A stretch of 64,000 nt of DNA from Anaerolineae bacterium. GTDB taxonomy: Bacteria > Chloroflexota > Anaerolineae > Aggregatilineales > UBA2796. The notes under the pieces were generated by a model. That model was not told where the DNA came from. It made no database searches and saw nothing but the letters and a program-made list of their open reading frames with translations. Positions 24,153-31,829 of this stretch are shown here, piece after piece. Each line of letters begins with the position of its first letter. Position 1 is the first letter of the stretch. The position numbers and the translations under genes are program-made. The stretch covers positions 92,732 through 156,731 of the forward strand of contig JAHBVJ010000021.1 of assembly GCA_019637615.1 (NCBI GenBank), in the 5' to 3' direction.

Positions 24153-25514
24153 TCAGGCAGACCGCATGGGGAGTTCGAGCGTGAGCGTGGTGCCGATTCC
24201 AACCCGACTGCGCACGCTGACTTTGCCGCCGTGCGCCTCGATGATCGATTTGACGATTGCCAACCCCAAGCCCGATTCGCCGTGATTCTGACTGCGGGCG
24301 TCGTTGGCGCGGTACAGTCGCTCGAAGATGTACGGCAGCTTATCGGCTGGAATGCCTTCGCCTGTGTCTTCCACCGAGATTTCGAAACCACAGGTATTCT
24401 GGCACGCGCTCAACAGGATCATGCCGCCCGCTGGCGTGTGGCGGATGGCGTTGCTCATCAGATTGCCGAGTACTTGCCCGATGCGTTCGCGGTCGGCACG
24501 CAGCGACGGCAGATCAGGCTCGACCTGAATGTCCAAACGCAAGTGCTCTTTATCGATCAGCGGTTGGAAAGAGGCGGCGACATGATGTAGCAGCGTCCCC
24601 ACATCGACGGCTTGGTAGGTCAGATGCAGTTCACCCGCGTCTGCCAGCGACAACGTGCGCAGATCATCTACGAGGCGCTTCAGGCGGGTCACTTCGCGGC
24701 TCATGGCTTCGAAGCGCTGGTTGGTCGGCTTGAGCGTGCCGTCTTGCAAGCCTTCCAAATGCCCGCTGATGATGGTCAACGGCGTGCGCAGATCGTGGGC
24801 AACGTCCGCCGTCATCTGGCGGCGCAGGAAGTTCGCCCGCGCCAGATCAGTGCTCATCTGGTTGAAGGCGTGCGTCAAGTTGCCGAGTTCATCCTGACTG
24901 CGCACGGGCACGGCCTGCCCGAACTGCCCCTGCTGCATGGCGTGGATGGCGTGCGTCAGGTCTTGCAGCGGGCGCGTAAAATGCCGGACGAGGAAAATGC
25001 CGCCCACCAGCGCAATCACCACCGCGCCGACCGCCGCGACCAGCAAACTGCGATTGGTGCGTTCCAGAAAGCGCTGTTCAAATGGATCGAGCGTCGGCGC
25101 ACCCTGCCCGAACAGCACCGTCCCGATCCGTTGATCATCCACCATCAGCGGTTCGCCGCGCGCCAACTGATCGGTGCTCAATACATCGCCCACCTTGTAC
25201 GGCGGCGTACAGATCAGCATCCGGTTATGGCTGTCGGCAAGGATAAAGCGCGGCTGCGGCTCGTCGTGGTCGGGCGGTGTTTGGCGTTTTGGCGGCTCAA
25301 ATGCCTCTAGCACGCCGTCCCAACTGCCGTGCTGCACGTAATACGTGCGGGCGGCGTCGGCAAACTGCTCTTGCGCCTGCTCGATCTTGAGCTGGTCAAA
25401 GCCGAGGCTGGTCGTGCGGTTGGCGGAAAGCCATACGAGACTGACGCCGAACAAGCCCGTAAACAACAGAGTCAGGAGCCATTTCGCCGTCAGCGAATGC
25501 TGAAACCACTTCAT
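24153..25514 (-). CDS. Sensor histidine kinase with HAMP domain (BaeS-like)
   Basis: The product has 453 residues. The start is placed at the ATG (25514) overlapping the regulator's TGA as ATGA; a start seven codons earlier is possible. Transmembrane helices near 11-30 and 157-176 bracket a roughly 125-residue extracellular sensor rich in Pro, Asp and His (PPKRQTPPDHDEPQPRF). A HAMP domain follows (about 177-230). The phospho-acceptor is H240 in ADVAHDLRTPLT, and the ATPase has LMSNAIRHTP, DTGEGIP and SGLGLAIVKSII. It is translationally coupled to the regulator and precedes the haem-protein gene, which may be its target. Confidence 0.95.
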   Translation of the reverse strand: MKWFQHSLTAKWLLTLLFTGLFGVSLVWLSANRTTSLGFDQLKIEQAQEQFADAARTYYVQHGSWDGVLEAFEPPKRQTPPDHDEPQPRFILADSHNRMLICTPPYKVGDVLSTDQLARGEPLMVDDQRIGTVLFGQGAPTLDPFEQRFLERTNRSLLVAAVGAVVIALVGGIFLVRHFTRPLQDLTHAIHAMQQGQFGQAVPVRSQDELGNLTHAFNQMSTDLARANFLRRQMTADVAHDLRTPLTIISGHLEGLQDGTLKPTNQRFEAMSREVTRLKRLVDDLRTLSLADAGELHLTYQAVDVGTLLHHVAASFQPLIDKEHLRLDIQVEPDLPSLRADRERIGQVLGNLMSNAIRHTPAGGMILLSACQNTCGFEISVEDTGEGIPADKLPYIFERLYRANDARSQNHGESGLGLAIVKSIIEAHGGKVSVRSRVGIGTTLTLELPMRSA

Positions 25515-26215
25515 TTGCGCGGCACCAGTTCCCACTCGCGGGCAAAGCGATAGCCTGATCCGAAACTGGTCAGGATATATTCAGGGTGCGCCGGATCGCG
25601 TTCGATCTTCAGACGCAAATTGCGGATGTGGAAATCGATATAGCGTTCGACCCCTTCCATCGAATCGCCCTTCACGCGCTCCAACAGCTCTTGCCGCGAA
25701 AAGACACGTTCGGGGTTCGTCATCAAGGTCGCCAGCAGGTCGAACTCCGAGCGCGTCAGGCTGATCGTCCGATCACGCACCGCCACGATGCGCGCGCCAC
25801 GGTCGAGCATGACGGCACCGATGCGCAGCACATCCGATTCCGTAGCTTCTTTGCTCACCCGCCGCAGCACCGCGCGAATACGGGCGATCAGCTCCGCCAT
25901 GCCAAACGGCTTGGTCACGTAATCATCCGCGCCGAGTTCCAGCCCCATCACCTTGTCGGTTTCGTCCAGCCGCGCCGTCAGCAGGATGATCGGCACATCG
26001 CGTTCGCGGCGGTACAGCCGCACGAATTCGTAGCCGCTCAACTCCGGCATCATGATGTCCAGCAAGATCAGGTCGGGTTTCTCGCGGCGCGCCACGAATA
26101 ACGCCTCACGACCGTTGCCAGCCGTGAGGGTGTGAAAGCCGCTTTCAACGAGGTATTCAGCCACGAGATCAACGATGCCGCGATCATCGTCCACAATGAG
26201 AATCGTCTTGCCCAT
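25511..26215 (-). CDS. OmpR-family response regulator
   Basis: A DNA-binding regulator of 234 residues. The receiver contains D10-D11, the phospho-acceptor D53 in LLDIMMP and lysine K104 in VTKPFGMAE. The C-terminal winged helix includes LTRSEFDLLATLMTNPERVF and ends in SFGSGYRFARE. The stop overlaps the kinase start as ATGA. It is the first gene of a minus-strand unit with the kinase and, after about 200 bases, the haem-binding membrane protein. Confidence 0.95.
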   Translation of the reverse strand: MGKTILIVDDDRGIVDLVAEYLVESGFHTLTAGNGREALFVARREKPDLILLDIMMPELSGYEFVRLYRRERDVPIILLTARLDETDKVMGLELGADDYVTKPFGMAELIARIRAVLRRVSKEATESDVLRIGAVMLDRGARIVAVRDRTISLTRSEFDLLATLMTNPERVFSRQELLERVKGDSMEGVERYIDFHIRNLRLKIERDPAHPEYILTSFGSGYRFAREWELVPRK

Positions 26216-26302
26216 TACTACTCAAAACCACCATTACCGTTCAACGAACATAGGTTAAGTTAAGCTAGTAATGGGCATTCCGTCAATTAACAGTTGGTAA
26301 CA

Positions 26303-26333
26303 AAATGCCTAACCCACCACCGCATCGGCATTT
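26303..26333 (-). terminator. Possible weak terminator after the AT-rich DUF2806 gene
   Basis: AAATGCC and GGCATTT form a seven-base-pair stem with a 17-base loop, and on the minus strand it is followed by TGTTACC. The surrounding 212 bases between the DUF2806 gene and the regulator gene are AT-rich and must also hold the regulator's promoter. I see no further clear element. Confidence 0.3.
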
Positions 26334-26427
26334 GGAAGAGTTGTCAAGGAATGAGATACAAATCTGATTTCAAAACCACCTTGATTCATCTGTAATACAA
26401 TAGTCAATATGGCGCATACGTTTTGCC

Positions 26428-27408
26428 TTATTGTTTGTCAAGAACTCCAGATGGACTATAGGATACTTTTATGCCTCGTGGTTCTAGAAATCTAGCGATT
26501 GTATACAAATATGCTTCATTCGGTTGTATGTCGACAAGTTTCAGTAATTCCATGCCAACTTGAGAAAAACCGAGGACTGGTATCCCACTAGGAGTCTGAC
26601 ATTCTGATAGATCCAAAACAACTGTGTTTTTTCCATAGTTTAACGAAATGAGCTGCGGTGTACTCGTTTGGGTAATCTCATCATGTTCAACGAACGTAAT
26701 TTCACTACCTTTATCCGGCAATATTAACCCGATACTTTTCAAATTCAGGATATCCAAATAGGACATATTCAATTTTCTAGTTATTTTACTAAATTCCGTA
26801 CTCACGTTCGCCGAATAGAAGTCAATAATGAAAGGAAAAATGTTATTTTCGTCACTGCCATCAACAAGTGCCAGTTGTGCAGCACGGCTGAATACCTCTG
26901 CCTCTTGTCTTGTCAAACTCTTCACAGAATCTAAAGTTCTCAACGAAAATGAGATTGGTTGGGCTACTTCCCCAGCCAGAATTTTAGCCCACAATAATTG
27001 CATCTCTTTGTCTGATACATCTTGCGAATAATTAAAAAAGCGCGTTACCCAATCTGGATCAACTTTTTCCTCCGAGATATCTGGCACTAGTTCAAGTTGA
27101 TGAGCCGCTTCAGCGATGATCGTCTCACGGTTTCTTTGTTGTCTAAGTTGATTATCGATCCAAGATGTAATAGCCCTCTCTACGTATTCGTCTTGTTGGA
27201 TGTTGATAGAAGGTTGTCCACCCTGATAAGCAATATCGACGCCATATTTCTGCTTGACCGTATGTACTGCTTTCGAAAGTTCCTCAATCCTATATGTTTC
27301 AGCATCAGTCATTGACTTAGCGAGTTTATTCTTAAAGTATGGATCTGTGAAATCACGAACAAAACTTCCGAGAGTTTCAATTAGCTTGCCTATGCCAACA
27401 ATATCCAC
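26428..27408 (-). CDS. DUF2806-like protein on an AT-rich segment
   Basis: The 326-residue product starts at GTG 27408, with GAGG five bases upstream. The centre (about 130-200) reads DPDWVTRFFNYSQDVSDKEM, then LLWAKILAGEVAQPISFSLR and TLDSVKSLTRQEA, which I recognise as the DUF2806 / TIGR03899-like pattern. Family function is unknown. The N-terminal 80 residues look helical, possibly coiled-coil, and no signal peptide or catalytic motif is visible. Codons are strongly A/T-ending, unlike every neighbour, and both flanks are AT-rich, so recent acquisition is likely. Such accessory proteins sometimes sit in defence or mobile contexts, but nothing here proves that. Confidence 0.75.
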   Translation of the reverse strand: MDIVGIGKLIETLGSFVRDFTDPYFKNKLAKSMTDAETYRIEELSKAVHTVKQKYGVDIAYQGGQPSINIQQDEYVERAITSWIDNQLRQQRNRETIIAEAAHQLELVPDISEEKVDPDWVTRFFNYSQDVSDKEMQLLWAKILAGEVAQPISFSLRTLDSVKSLTRQEAEVFSRAAQLALVDGSDENNIFPFIIDFYSANVSTEFSKITRKLNMSYLDILNLKSIGLILPDKGSEITFVEHDEITQTSTPQLISLNYGKNTVVLDLSECQTPSGIPVLGFSQVGMELLKLVDIQPNEAYLYTIARFLEPRGIKVSYSPSGVLDKQ

Positions 27409-27458
27409 TTCAACCTCAATTCACGACGAGCTTATATTACACATATATATTAACCTTG

Positions 27459-27473
27459 TTGTATCCAATACAA
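27459..27473. promoter_or_regulatory. Inverted repeat upstream of the DUF2806 gene
   Basis: TTGTAT and ATACAA are separated by CCA, about 50 bases before the GTG start, inside an AT-rich run with TATA-like sequences. It could be an operator for the acquired gene. No regulator is known. Confidence 0.35.
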
Positions 27474-27526
27474 TTCATCAAATATTAGGAGTTTCCTAGC
27501 TCTGAAAACTCTGATGGAAATACACA

Positions 27527-27549
27527 TCGGGAGCAAATGTTGCTCCCGA
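27527..27549 (-). terminator. Terminator hairpin after gabT
   Basis: TCGGGAGCAA and TTGCTCCCGA pair perfectly over ten bases with a three-base loop, 28 bases beyond the gabT stop. On the minus strand TGTGTATTTCC follows, a modest T-run. It separates gabT from the AT-rich gene downstream. Confidence 0.65.
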
Positions 27550-27576
27550 CTTAAATGAACATTAAAGAGCGTTAAG

Positions 27577-28926
27577 TTAGCCCACTACCGCCCGCATCGA
27601 GGCTTCGAGCACCGCCAGTCCTTCCATCAACTGTTCTTCGGGGATGGTCAGCGGCATCAGGAAGCGCAGACAGTTGCCGAACAAGCCCGCCTTGAGCAGG
27701 ATCAGGCCGCGCTGCGCCGCCGCATCGATGATGGCGTTAGTCTGTGATTTGGCAGGGTGCTTGGTGGCGGCGTCATCGATCAATTCCAGCGCCAACATGC
27801 TGCCGAGTCCGCGCACATCCCCGATGATCGGCATGTCTGCTTGCCAGCGTGTGAACTCCGCCCGCATGAGGTCACCCAAATGACGTGCCCGCGCCGCCAC
27901 ATCTTCCTTCTGCATGTAATCCAGCGATTGCAAGGCGGCTGCGCAGGCTACCGGATTGCCGCCGTACGTGCCGCCGAAACCACCAACGTGGACAGCTTCC
28001 ATTAGCTCCGCGCGCCCTGTGATCGCGCTGATCGGCAGTCCCGCGCCGAGCGATTTCGCCGTGACCAGAATATCAGCCTCGACGTTGTAGTGCTCGATGG
28101 CGAACATCTTGCCCGTCCGCCCGAAGCCTGTCTGCACCTCATCGATGATCAACACCATGCCGTGCTGTTTGCAGCGCAGCGCGAGATGTTCCATGTAGCG
28201 CGCGGGCGTGGGGATGAAGCCACCTTCGCCCTGCACTGGCTCCACGATCACTGCCGCCACCGCCGACGGATCAACCTGCGCGGTTAGGGCGTGGTCAAAG
28301 GCGGCGATCTGCATGTCGATGAACTGATCGTCGGTCAGGTAGTCGGGTTTGCGGTACAGGTACGGGAACGGCAGTTTGTATACATCCGGCGCGAAGGGGC
28401 CGTAATTCTTCTTGTAGGTGTCATATTTGCTGGTGAGCGTCGCCGTCAGCAGTGACCGCCCATGATAGGCACCCTCGAAGCAGATCACAGCGGGGCGTCC
28501 GGTGGCCTCGCGCGCTGTGCGGACGGCGTTCTCGATGGCTTCCGCGCCCGTATTGCTGATGACCGTTTTCTTGGCGAAGTTTCCCGGCGTGATCGCGTTG
28601 AGCTTTTCGGCAAGCTCTACGAAATTCTCGGTCGTTGCCACCATCGCGCAGATGTGCAGCAGGTGCTCGGCTTGCCATTTGATCGCTTCGACCACGGGCG
28701 CGGGCGTGTGCCCCGCCGCCAGTACGCCGATCCCGCCCGCGAAGTCGAGGAAGGTGTTGCCGTCGATGTCGGTGACCAGCGCCCCATGCGCATGATCGAC
28801 CACGACGGGCGTCGAGAGGCTCAACCCTTTGGGGATGGCGGCGCTGCGACGGTCTAGGATGGCCTTGCTCTTGGGGCCGGGGATGCTGGTTTTAATCTGA
28901 ATGGCATGGGTGGTTACGTTGGTCAT
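27577..28926 (-). CDS. gabT: 4-aminobutyrate aminotransferase (class III, PLP-dependent)
   Basis: Transfers the amino group of 4-aminobutyrate (or a related omega-amino acid) to 2-oxoglutarate. The 449-residue length fits. Residues seen are SNTGAEAIENAVRTAR (about 124-139) for the phosphate clamp, EGAYHGRS, the cofactor-ring aspartate D262 with E263 in LIIDEVQTGFGRTG, and the Schiff-base lysine K291 in VTAKSLGAGLP. GGTYGGNPVACAAA follows as in GabT. Related class III enzymes acting on acetylornithine or beta-alanine are harder to exclude, but the IPGPKS N-terminus is typical of GabT. It is divergent from fhs and ends in a terminator. Confidence 0.9.
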   Translation of the reverse strand: MTNVTTHAIQIKTSIPGPKSKAILDRRSAAIPKGLSLSTPVVVDHAHGALVTDIDGNTFLDFAGGIGVLAAGHTPAPVVEAIKWQAEHLLHICAMVATTENFVELAEKLNAITPGNFAKKTVISNTGAEAIENAVRTAREATGRPAVICFEGAYHGRSLLTATLTSKYDTYKKNYGPFAPDVYKLPFPYLYRKPDYLTDDQFIDMQIAAFDHALTAQVDPSAVAAVIVEPVQGEGGFIPTPARYMEHLALRCKQHGMVLIIDEVQTGFGRTGKMFAIEHYNVEADILVTAKSLGAGLPISAITGRAELMEAVHVGGFGGTYGGNPVACAAALQSLDYMQKEDVAARARHLGDLMRAEFTRWQADMPIIGDVRGLGSMLALELIDDAATKHPAKSQTNAIIDAAAQRGLILLKAGLFGNCLRFLMPLTIPEEQLMEGLAVLEASMRAVVG

Positions 28927-29070
28927 GGTCGCCCCTGTTTCTGATGGATGACATGCATCACTATTTTGGCACTAGTGTGTCCTATCTTGGCGGGCTTTGG
29001 CAAACAGCTTCGCAATTGGCGGTAGAATGAGGGTAGGTAAGGTAATTATTACGCTAAAGGAACGTTTTTT

Positions 29071-30771
29071 ATGCTCTCCGACCTAGAAATTGCGCAACGT
29101 GCGACGCTGAAACCTATTGCCGAGATCGCCGCCCAGATGGGGTTGAGCGCGGATGACTACGATCTCTATGGCAGCCCGCACGTCGCCAAACTGCGCCTCG
29201 AATCGCTGGACAAGCTCAAGGATCGCCCGACCGCCAAATATATTGTGGTCACCGCGATCACGCCCACGCCGCTCGGTGAAGGCAAATCCACCACCACCGT
29301 TGGATTAGGGCAAGCTTTCCAGCATATTGGCAAAAAAGCCATCATCACGCTGCGGCAGCCCTCGCAAGGCCCAACCTTCGGCATCAAGGGCGGCGCGGCG
29401 GGCGGCGGCTACTCGCAGGTCGTGCCGATGGAAACCTTCAATCTGCATCTGACGGGCGACATCCACGCGGTAACGGCGGCGAATAACTTGTTGGCGGCCA
29501 TGATCGACAACCGCTTGCTGCGCGGCAATCCGCTGAACATCGATGTGGACGCCATCACGTGGAAGCGCGTATTGGACGTAAACGACCGCGCCCTGCGCCA
29601 GATCGTAATCGGCCTTGGCGGCAAGACCGAAGGCGGCGTGACGCGTGAGGCGGGCTTTGACATCGCCGTCGCCAGCGAAGTCATGGCGATCCTCGCGCTG
29701 ACCACTTCGCTCAAGGATATGCGCGAACGCTTCGGACGCATTGTGATCGGGCTGACCAACGACAAAAAACCCGTGACGGCGGAACAGATCGGCGCGGCGG
29801 GCGCGATGACGGTGCTGATGAAAGAGGCCATCCGCCCGAATCTACTGCAAACGCTGGAAAACACGCCCGCCATCGTCCACGCGGGGCCGTTCGCCAACAT
29901 CGCACATGGCAACAGCAGCATTCTGGGGGACATGTTCGCCAGCAAGTGCGCGGATTACCTGCTGACCGAGGCGGGTTTCGGCGCGGACATCGGCGCAGAG
30001 AAATTCTTCGACATCAAGTGCCGGAACAGCGGCCTCTCGCCCGACGCGGCGGTGCTGGTCGTGACGATTCGCGCGATCAAGGCTCACAGCGGCAATTACA
30101 AGGTCGTGGCGGGCAAACCACTGCCGCCCGCACTGCTGGAAAAGAACGTGCGCGATGTCGAGATCGGCGCGGCGAACATGATCAAGCACATCGAGAATAT
30201 CAAGCTATTCGGCGTCACGCCCGTGGTCGCGATCAACGCCTTCGACAGCGACCATCCCGAAGAGATCGAAGCCATCAAGCGGATCGCGGTGGAAGCAGGC
30301 GCGCTCGGCGCATCAGTGGCGCGTCACTGGGCGGATGGCGGGCGCGGCGCGATGGAATTGGCGGAGATGGTCGTCACGGCCTGCGACAAACCCAACCAGT
30401 TCAAATTCCTGTATGACGTGCAACTGCCGATCAAGCAGAAGATCGAGGCCATCGCGACCAAAGTCTATGGCGCGGCGGGCGTTTCGTATGAACCGCTGGC
30501 AGATCGCCAGATTCGCGATTACGAAGCCAATGGGTTCGGCAAGCTGCCGATCTGCATGGCGAAGACGCACCTCAGCCTCAGCCACGATCCGACGCTGAAG
30601 GGCGCGCCGTCTGGCTTCACGCTCCCGATCCGCGAAGTACGGGCGAGTGTAGGCGCGGGCTTCATCTATCCGCTGTGTGGCGAGATGCGCACCATGCCGG
30701 GGCTGCCGGAACATCCTGCCGCCGAAGCCGTCGATATTGACGAAAACGGTAACGTCGTCGGTCTGTTCTGA
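29071..30771 (+). CDS. fhs: Formate--tetrahydrofolate ligase
   Basis: Makes 10-formyltetrahydrofolate from formate, ATP and tetrahydrofolate, feeding purine synthesis or the methyl branch of the Wood-Ljungdahl pathway. The 566-residue length is normal. The ATP-binding loop is TPTPLGEGKSTTT (64-76), followed by LRQPSQGPTFGIKGGAAGGG and NLHLTGDIHAVTAANNL, all diagnostic. AAAGGAAC precedes the ATG. No folD or other one-carbon gene is adjacent. It ends in a strong terminator. Confidence 0.98.
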   Translation: MLSDLEIAQRATLKPIAEIAAQMGLSADDYDLYGSPHVAKLRLESLDKLKDRPTAKYIVVTAITPTPLGEGKSTTTVGLGQAFQHIGKKAIITLRQPSQGPTFGIKGGAAGGGYSQVVPMETFNLHLTGDIHAVTAANNLLAAMIDNRLLRGNPLNIDVDAITWKRVLDVNDRALRQIVIGLGGKTEGGVTREAGFDIAVASEVMAILALTTSLKDMRERFGRIVIGLTNDKKPVTAEQIGAAGAMTVLMKEAIRPNLLQTLENTPAIVHAGPFANIAHGNSSILGDMFASKCADYLLTEAGFGADIGAEKFFDIKCRNSGLSPDAAVLVVTIRAIKAHSGNYKVVAGKPLPPALLEKNVRDVEIGAANMIKHIENIKLFGVTPVVAINAFDSDHPEEIEAIKRIAVEAGALGASVARHWADGGRGAMELAEMVVTACDKPNQFKFLYDVQLPIKQKIEAIATKVYGAAGVSYEPLADRQIRDYEANGFGKLPICMAKTHLSLSHDPTLKGAPSGFTLPIREVRASVGAGFIYPLCGEMRTMPGLPEHPAAEAVDIDENGNVVGLF

Positions 30772-30794
30772 TTGGACAATATGCATATTGTAGT

Positions 30795-30825
30795 GGCGTG
30801 GGGAGAGTATCCTCACGCCGTTTTT
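30795..30825 (+). terminator. Rho-independent terminator after fhs
   Basis: GGCGTGGGGA pairs with TCCTCACGCC (one G-U wobble) around GAGTA, then GTTTTT. It lies 23 bases after the fhs stop. A perfect 14-base palindrome CAATATGCATATTG (30777-30790) sits between the stop and the stem; its role is unclear. Confidence 0.9.
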
Positions 30826-31240
30826 ACTTTGGAGGATGCCAACCCGCTGCCACCCACGCTTGCCTGACTGTCACTGCAATCACATTGTTAAGTTGCAGTG
30901 TGACAACGGTTGCCCGACCACAAGTGGTTAACCCAATAATCTGTGTTCCGTCTTCGCTCCACACGAAGTGTTCTTTCCATTGCTGTCTACGAGGATTGAA
31001 TAGTGCCACCTCTGCACCAGTCACTACATCGTATCCAACCATGTGATCGCTTTTAAACCCATTACACATACGGCAGGCTAACCAGAGATTGTCCTCGTCA
31101 TCTGTCCCGCCGCGAGCAATAGGGATAAGATGATCGATCTCTAGCGGTCCAAATACATACTGCTGCTTGCTCTGACAATAGCCACAGCGATAGTCGGCTT
31201 GTGCTCGGATACGTTCCCGTAAATCTTCAGAAATGCTCAC
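30824..31240 (-). CDS. HNH endonuclease
   Basis: A small nuclease of 138 residues. The core is CGYC (19-22), EIDHLIPIARGG (35-46, with D36-H37 of the HNH motif), N51 and CRMCNGFKSD (56-65), so two CxxC pairs make a zinc site around the beta-beta-alpha metal finger. About 70 residues follow, with no known domain (VSWEDGT-like beta strands). The start overlaps the stop of the upstream small gene as ATGA, so the two proteins are made together. Free-standing HNH proteins with such partners are common in Chloroflexota and cyanobacteria, but their role (defence, mobile element or other) is not established. Confidence 0.88.
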   Translation of the reverse strand: MSISEDLRERIRAQADYRCGYCQSKQQYVFGPLEIDHLIPIARGGTDDEDNLWLACRMCNGFKSDHMVGYDVVTGAEVALFNPRRQQWKEHFVWSEDGTQIIGLTTCGRATVVTLQLNNVIAVTVRQAWVAAGWHPPK

Positions 31241-31626
31241 GGCTCAAGCGGCTCTCGCAAACCACGCCGCACCGCTTCATTGAGCGCGTAAGCTTTGCGT
31301 AGTAAGCCCTGTTGATAGACTTGCATCAAAGCGAGGAGTTCAGGGCGTTCAGCTTCCGTCAAGGAGCCAGCTTGCTGTTTATCCAGCAGGTCGCTAATGC
31401 GCTGGTCTTGTTGGGCTTCCATTTGCGAACCTGCTACCGCCAATAATTCGGCATCGGAAAGTGCTGTTACTGGTTTATCGGCGGCTAATTCTGTCCCAAG
31501 CGGTTGAAGCGAAATATCTAACGTGTTCACCAACACCTCGGCAAGATCCCGACCCGTCAGTCGCGCGAGTTGTATCGCACGACGATACGTTTCATCTGGC
31601 AGTGTCAAGGTTATTTGCATACTCAT
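31237..31626 (-). CDS. Small partner protein of the HNH endonuclease, antitoxin-like N-terminus
   Basis: A 129-residue protein whose start (ATG 31626) is preceded by AAGGA. The first 30 residues, MQITLTLPDETYRRAIQLAR and on, read like a ribbon-helix-helix antitoxin: a short beta strand, LPDE turn and helix. The remainder is helical, rich in Leu, Glu and Gln. Its stop overlaps the HNH gene start (ATGA). That order (small DNA-binding-like gene first, nuclease second) resembles toxin-antitoxin modules, but the pair is not a family I can name and the immunity role is an inference. Confidence 0.75.
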   Translation of the reverse strand: MSMQITLTLPDETYRRAIQLARLTGRDLAEVLVNTLDISLQPLGTELAADKPVTALSDAELLAVAGSQMEAQQDQRISDLLDKQQAGSLTEAERPELLALMQVYQQGLLRKAYALNEAVRRGLREPLEP

Positions 31627-31746
31627 GGAGCATCCTTATCCGCCTATCTCAGAACCGTCGCTCGCCTTTCTACAGCGAAACTGTAGCATGAATCGCTGTC
31701 CCTAACCATTAATGCCATGAATCACTGACGGCTCACCAGTAATGGT

Positions 31747-31783
31747 AAAAAACTGATCCCATTGGTATAGCCAGCGGGATCAG
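31747..31783 (-). terminator. Rho-independent terminator after topA
   Basis: On the minus strand CTGATCCC and GGGATCAG pair perfectly, the loop contains a further TGG/CCA pairing, and TTTTTT follows immediately (31752-31747). It lies about 47 bases beyond the topA stop. Confidence 0.88.
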
Positions 31784-31829
31784 GTGAGTGCTGTAGAGAA
31801 GCAGGTAGGGACGTGGATAGGCGCGGTAC

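Noticed and set aside
26128..26145. TGAAAGC-like palindrome resembling the glycan-cluster operator
   Set aside because: It lies inside the coding sequence of the response regulator and differs in the centre; chance is the simplest explanation.
27577..28926. Acetylornithine aminotransferase instead of GabT
   Set aside because: The N-terminal IPGPKS segment, the length of 449 residues and the GGTYGGNPVACAAA block fit GabT better; no arginine genes are nearby.
30777..30790. Palindrome CAATATGCATATTG after fhs as an operator
   Set aside because: It stands between a stop codon and a terminator with no gene start nearby on either strand, so a regulatory role is unlikely.
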